From CAZCTO01 sp964501725 (GTDB taxonomy: Bacteria; Bacillota; Clostridia; Saccharofermentanales; Saccharofermentanaceae): a stretch of 64,000 nucleotides of DNA. Both the position numbers and the translations under genes were made by a program. Within the stretch, counting starts at the first letter, position 1; each line of letters starts with the position of its first letter. The notes under the pieces were generated by a model. It was not told the DNA's origin and did no database searches. It worked only from the letters and a program-made list of their open reading frames with translations. Positions 61,088-64,000 of the stretch are shown one piece after another. The stretch covers positions 21,460 through 85,459 of the forward strand of contig CAZCTO010000008.1 in assembly GCA_964501725.1 (NCBI GenBank). Reading direction: 5' to 3'.

Positions 61088-63067
61088 CTATTTCCCCCTT
61101 AGCGTTTCTTTTTGCAGTTCGTCTATCGTTACAATCGTCCGCTCTTTAGGCGGCTCCGCGGCACTTTTGTCCAAAAAGTCAGTGCGAAGTCTATTATCCG
61201 GGTGAATCTTCGATTTTGTCAACCTGTCCGATGGCTCTTTTGGATTCATCACATTCTTCAGTTGTGAAGAAACGGGTGAAACAACATCTGCATTCCGCTT
61301 AATCGGTATAGCCGGGTATACCGGATCTGAATGATCCGGTTTGGCCTGTAAGGATTTCTGAGCCGACTGCCGTACCGGTGTTGCCATCGGCTGGGAAATC
61401 AGACGGTCCGGCCGGCCGGTATCTCCCGATCCGCGAGCAATCGGACTCGTAGGCTGTGAAGGGGGCTTTGGTGCGGATCTCTCAGCAATTTGCTCCCGTG
61501 GCTTGAGTGGAGGCTTTTCCGGAGGAATTTCCTTGGGTGTCCCGGGGAAGCGCTCCTCAAGGGCATTGATCGGTGCCCTGACGGCTTGCTCCCTTGCTTC
61601 CGGTCGCTCGTATACCGGTCTTGACGGAATGTTTTGAATTTTTACATCGTCTTCGGTTTCCATAAGCAAGTAGGACAGCAGTTCTTCAATTTGCGCCTCA
61701 GTAATTTCTTCAAGCGAGTATACCGGGAGGTCAATCTCCTCAGCCGCATTCTGTAAAAATTGTCGCGCATTTTCAAACAGAATCTCCGACCTCGGAGAAT
61801 CCGACTGAATAGCTGCGATCGTTTCACGGTACGTAGTCTCCGCCTTCGGAATCGTTACGACAAATTCTGTACCCTTTGCCAGAATGCTGGATACCGAAAT
61901 AGTACCGCCTTGTAATTCCGTTAACTCTTTGGCTATGGAAAGCCCCAGGCCTGTTCCGCCGTATTTTCTTGAACCGGTCGAATCCACTCGAAAAAATCGA
62001 TTGAAAAGCCGCGGAAGATTTTCCTTGGAGACGCCCATTCCGTCATCACTGATTTTCAAAGAAATATAATTATTGGTCAGTTGAACCGATACATTTACAT
62101 GGCCTTTTCTGTCTGTGTATTTAATCGCGTTGGAAACCAGATTGGTGATAATCCGGTCAATGGCATTTGCGTCTCCGTAGACGGGCGGGATAATGGATAA
62201 GACAGACGATTGCAAGTCAATCTCTTTTTCGATCGCTTGCACCTGCATCCGACCCACCACCTGACGCATAATGGAGACGACATCGTACTGGACCATTTTC
62301 GGGCGAATTCCACGACTGTCGATCGAAGAAAGCAATAACAGATTCTGAACCAGATTATCCATTCTCTCGCAATCGTCATGAATACGAGCAACGTCTCCGC
62401 GAATCTCCTGAAGAGGCTTTCCCTCAAGCCCCCAGTCAAGCAGCGTCTCTGAATAAGCAGAGATGGTTGTCAGCGGTGTTTTCAACTCATGCGATACATT
62501 CGCTACAAACTCTTTTCGTTGCTTTTCCTCGCGCTCCTGCTCTGTGATATCTTGAATAATAATGATCCAACTCGGATTTCTGAACATGGATAATTGCGCA
62601 CGGGTCAACCGCAAGCGAACAATCCGATCCTGAACATTCACGTTTCCCGTCACATTTGTTGTCTGGAGCATCAGCGCCAGCGAAATGCCGTTATCTTTTC
62701 CATACTGGTTCAAAAAACTCTGAATTGTCTGCGGAATTTCACTGATTCCGAGAAGTGCGTTTGCCGACGGGTTTCCGGTAATCAAACGGCCATCCGCGCC
62801 ATACGCCAGAACGCCTACCTGAAGCTCGCGCAATATGGTTTCGGATGTGTCTTTTTCCTTCTTGAAATCGGCAACGATGCTCTTAATTTTCTGGTCTGCT
62901 TCACTCGAAAAATACTTGGCTTTCAGCCGCGAATAAACAAGCGCCCATATCGATCCGATCAAGACGCCGATCAGCAAAATCAATATTCCGAGAAGTGGAT
63001 TCTCCGCCAACGGCTGAAAAAAACCCGCAGCGCCTGTCGATGCTGCTTGAATTGGAAATACAGTCAT
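61088..63067 (-). CDS. walK: WalK-like sensor histidine kinase with long Pro-rich tail
   Basis: 659 residues from ATG 63067 (an ATG 12 bases earlier touches the ribosome site). One strong membrane helix (about 25-45) with a tiny outside part, no HAMP seen, a PAS domain (about 75-190), HisKA with VSHELKTPLTT, HATPase with NLVSNAIKYTD, DDGMGV and GGTGLGLSIAKEL. From about residue 430 an acidic then Pro/Lys/Ser-rich cytoplasmic tail of ~230 residues follows, unlike Bacillus WalK, which has a large outside sensor loop instead. Confidence 0.9.
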   Translation of the reverse strand: MTVFPIQAASTGAAGFFQPLAENPLLGILILLIGVLIGSIWALVYSRLKAKYFSSEADQKIKSIVADFKKEKDTSETILRELQVGVLAYGADGRLITGNPSANALLGISEIPQTIQSFLNQYGKDNGISLALMLQTTNVTGNVNVQDRIVRLRLTRAQLSMFRNPSWIIIIQDITEQEREEKQRKEFVANVSHELKTPLTTISAYSETLLDWGLEGKPLQEIRGDVARIHDDCERMDNLVQNLLLLSSIDSRGIRPKMVQYDVVSIMRQVVGRMQVQAIEKEIDLQSSVLSIIPPVYGDANAIDRIITNLVSNAIKYTDRKGHVNVSVQLTNNYISLKISDDGMGVSKENLPRLFNRFFRVDSTGSRKYGGTGLGLSIAKELTELQGGTISVSSILAKGTEFVVTIPKAETTYRETIAAIQSDSPRSEILFENARQFLQNAAEEIDLPVYSLEEITEAQIEELLSYLLMETEDDVKIQNIPSRPVYERPEAREQAVRAPINALEERFPGTPKEIPPEKPPLKPREQIAERSAPKPPSQPTSPIARGSGDTGRPDRLISQPMATPVRQSAQKSLQAKPDHSDPVYPAIPIKRNADVVSPVSSQLKNVMNPKEPSDRLTKSKIHPDNRLRTDFLDKSAAEPPKERTIVTIDELQKETLRGK

Positions 63068-63086
63068 CTTGATCGGCATCCTTCAC

Positions 63087-63788
63087 TCATGTCTGACTTT
63101 TTTCGAAATAATACCCCACGCCGCGCTTCGTCAAAATATAGCGATAGTTGTTCTGATCCGGCTCAAGTTTCTCCCTTGTGCGTCGAACGGTAACATCGAC
63201 AGTCCGGACATCACCGTAATACTCGTAACCCCACACCTTCTCAAGGAGTGTCTCTCTGGAAAAAACCTGCCCGGCATTCTGGGCTAAGAATCGCACCAGT
63301 TCAAATTCGCGCAACGTGAGTTCCAGAACCTTACCGGCCCTGCGGACCTGATATGCGTCGGTATCAATCTCAAGCTCACCGAAAGACATCACCTTGCTGC
63401 TGTCGCTCGCTTCGCTCTCTGCAAGCGAAACCCGCCTTAGTTGCGCCTTCACTCTTGCCAGAACTTCACGAACACTGAATGGCTTGGTTATATAGTCATC
63501 TGCACCCAGTTCAAGACCCAATACTTTATCAATCTCTTCGCTCTTGGCTGTCAGCATCAATATCGGAACACTGGATTGCAGGCGAAGCTTTCTGCACACA
63601 TCAAACCCATCCATCTTAGGCAGCATACAATCAAGGAGAATCAAATCGGGCTTCATGGAAAGTCCCATCTCGAGGCCGGTAGCTCCATCACCTGCCGTAA
63701 TTGTCGTATACCCCTCACGCTCAAGATTCGCCTTCAAAATATCAACAATATTCGGCTCATCATCGACTATCAGGATCTTAGCACACAT
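63087..63788 (-). CDS. walR: WalR-like response regulator (OmpR/PhoB family)
   Basis: 233 residues from ATG 63788 (GGGGAG upstream). Receiver with VDDEPNIVD, phospho-Asp in LILLDCMLPKMDG and Lys in ITKPFSVRE; winged helix with TLREFELVRFLAQN, EKVWGYEYYGDVRTVDVTVRRTREKLE (location) and GVGYYF. The WalR DNA-recognition helix and RTVDVT match the essential wall-control regulator. First gene of the wal operon. Confidence 0.95.
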   Translation of the reverse strand: MCAKILIVDDEPNIVDILKANLEREGYTTITAGDGATGLEMGLSMKPDLILLDCMLPKMDGFDVCRKLRLQSSVPILMLTAKSEEIDKVLGLELGADDYITKPFSVREVLARVKAQLRRVSLAESEASDSSKVMSFGELEIDTDAYQVRRAGKVLELTLREFELVRFLAQNAGQVFSRETLLEKVWGYEYYGDVRTVDVTVRRTREKLEPDQNNYRYILTKRGVGYYFEKSQT

Positions 63789-63871
63789 ATTATTCTCCCC
63801 ATTCTGCAAAAAGATATATCCGGCCGCTGCGACAATGACATTTAAGACCAAGTTATAATATAACTAGAGTA

Positions 63872-63880
63872 ATTATACCA
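63872..63880 (-). promoter_or_regulatory. Extended -10 promoter of the wal operon
   Basis: Minus strand TGGTATAAT (complement 63872-63880). A partial -35, TTGCTT, lies 15 bases further up. Confidence 0.65.
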
Positions 63881-63902
63881 TTTATCTTTGAAAAGCAATG
63901 AA

Positions 63903-63945
63903 AAAAATGAAAGAAGGTCTTCCGCGTTTGTCGCGGAAGACCTTC
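63903..63945 (-). terminator. Terminator of the rRNA operon
   Basis: GAAGGTCTTCCGCG (63913-63926) pairs perfectly with CGCGGAAGACCTTC (63932-63945), followed on the minus strand by TTTCATTTTTTT. Confidence 0.92.
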
Positions 63946-63950
63946 ATATA

Positions 63951-64000
63951 ATCCGGCAGTATCTATCTTCCCGGGCCGTTACCAGCCAAGTATTGTCGAC
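63951..64000 (-). rRNA. rrf: 5S ribosomal RNA, 3' part only
   Basis: The minus strand of the last 50 bases reads ACTTGGCTGG, GGCCCGGGAAGATAG and ends TGCCGGAT, the typical 3' third of 5S rRNA, directly followed by the terminator. The rest of an rRNA operon must lie to the right. Confidence 0.88.

Overview
The window looks like chromosomal DNA of a low-to-mid GC Bacillota, most likely a Clostridia member. Pointers are the WalRK system next to walJ and rlmH, a Trp T-box leader, a short HisG paired with HisZ, the rpmG-secE-nusG-rplKAJL order, lipobox-bearing ABC binding proteins and strong AGGAGG-type ribosome sites. I cannot name the genus. There is no phage, integrase or CRISPR array, and codon use looks even throughout.

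Layout. 1-6.4 kb: cell-envelope genes (VanX-like exported peptidase, AlgX-like and MBOAT acetylation pair, a lipoprotein, an exported L,D-transpeptidase). 6.6-9.4 kb: radical SAM protein, glycosyltransferase and PadR regulator, tRNA-Gly. 9.7-10.05 kb: an intergenic transcription unit with its own promoter, a pseudoknotted predicted fold and a terminator, but no credible protein; I read it as a structured noncoding RNA. 10-13.7 kb: HEAT-repeat protein, tRNA-Cys, acyl-CoA ligase, flavodoxin; 13.7-17.4 kb: redox protein and a btuFCD-type corrinoid transporter under a cobalamin riboswitch. 17.5-23 kb: QueG-like iron-sulfur protein, a NitT/TauT-type ABC transporter, and a TetR regulator with two flavoproteins. 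22.9-32 kb: a six-gene galactan operon (GH53 galactanase, LacI regulator, sugar ABC importer, GH35 beta-galactosidase) with LacI-type operators at its promoter. 32.1-36.2 kb: tRNA-Glu and tRNA-Met, an amino-acid ABC transporter, a hypothetical gene. 36.2-40 kb: ribosomal protein/nusG/secE operon with an L10 leader. 40-48.8 kb: his operon hisZGDCB-purC-hisHA-hisFI-hisE. 49-51.7 kb: three housekeeping-type genes. 51.8-58.1 kb: T-box-controlled trp operon trpDCBAEG. 58.15-58.4 kb: a 247-bp element closed by 12-bp inverted repeats. 58.4-63.9 kb: walR-walK-murA-walJ-rlmH. The right edge cuts the 3' end of a 5S rRNA.

How it works together. The galactan operon would cut galactan at the cell surface with a lipid-anchored GH53 enzyme, import the oligosaccharides and split them inside with GH35. 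The his and trp operons make almost complete pathways, but no trpF is seen; HisA, the structurally related isomerase, is encoded nearby. The his operon also carries purC and a fused HisF-HisI. The clearest candidates for something undescribed are the RNA at 9.72-10.05 kb, the inverted-repeat element at 58.16-58.40 kb, and the HisF-HisI/purC arrangement.
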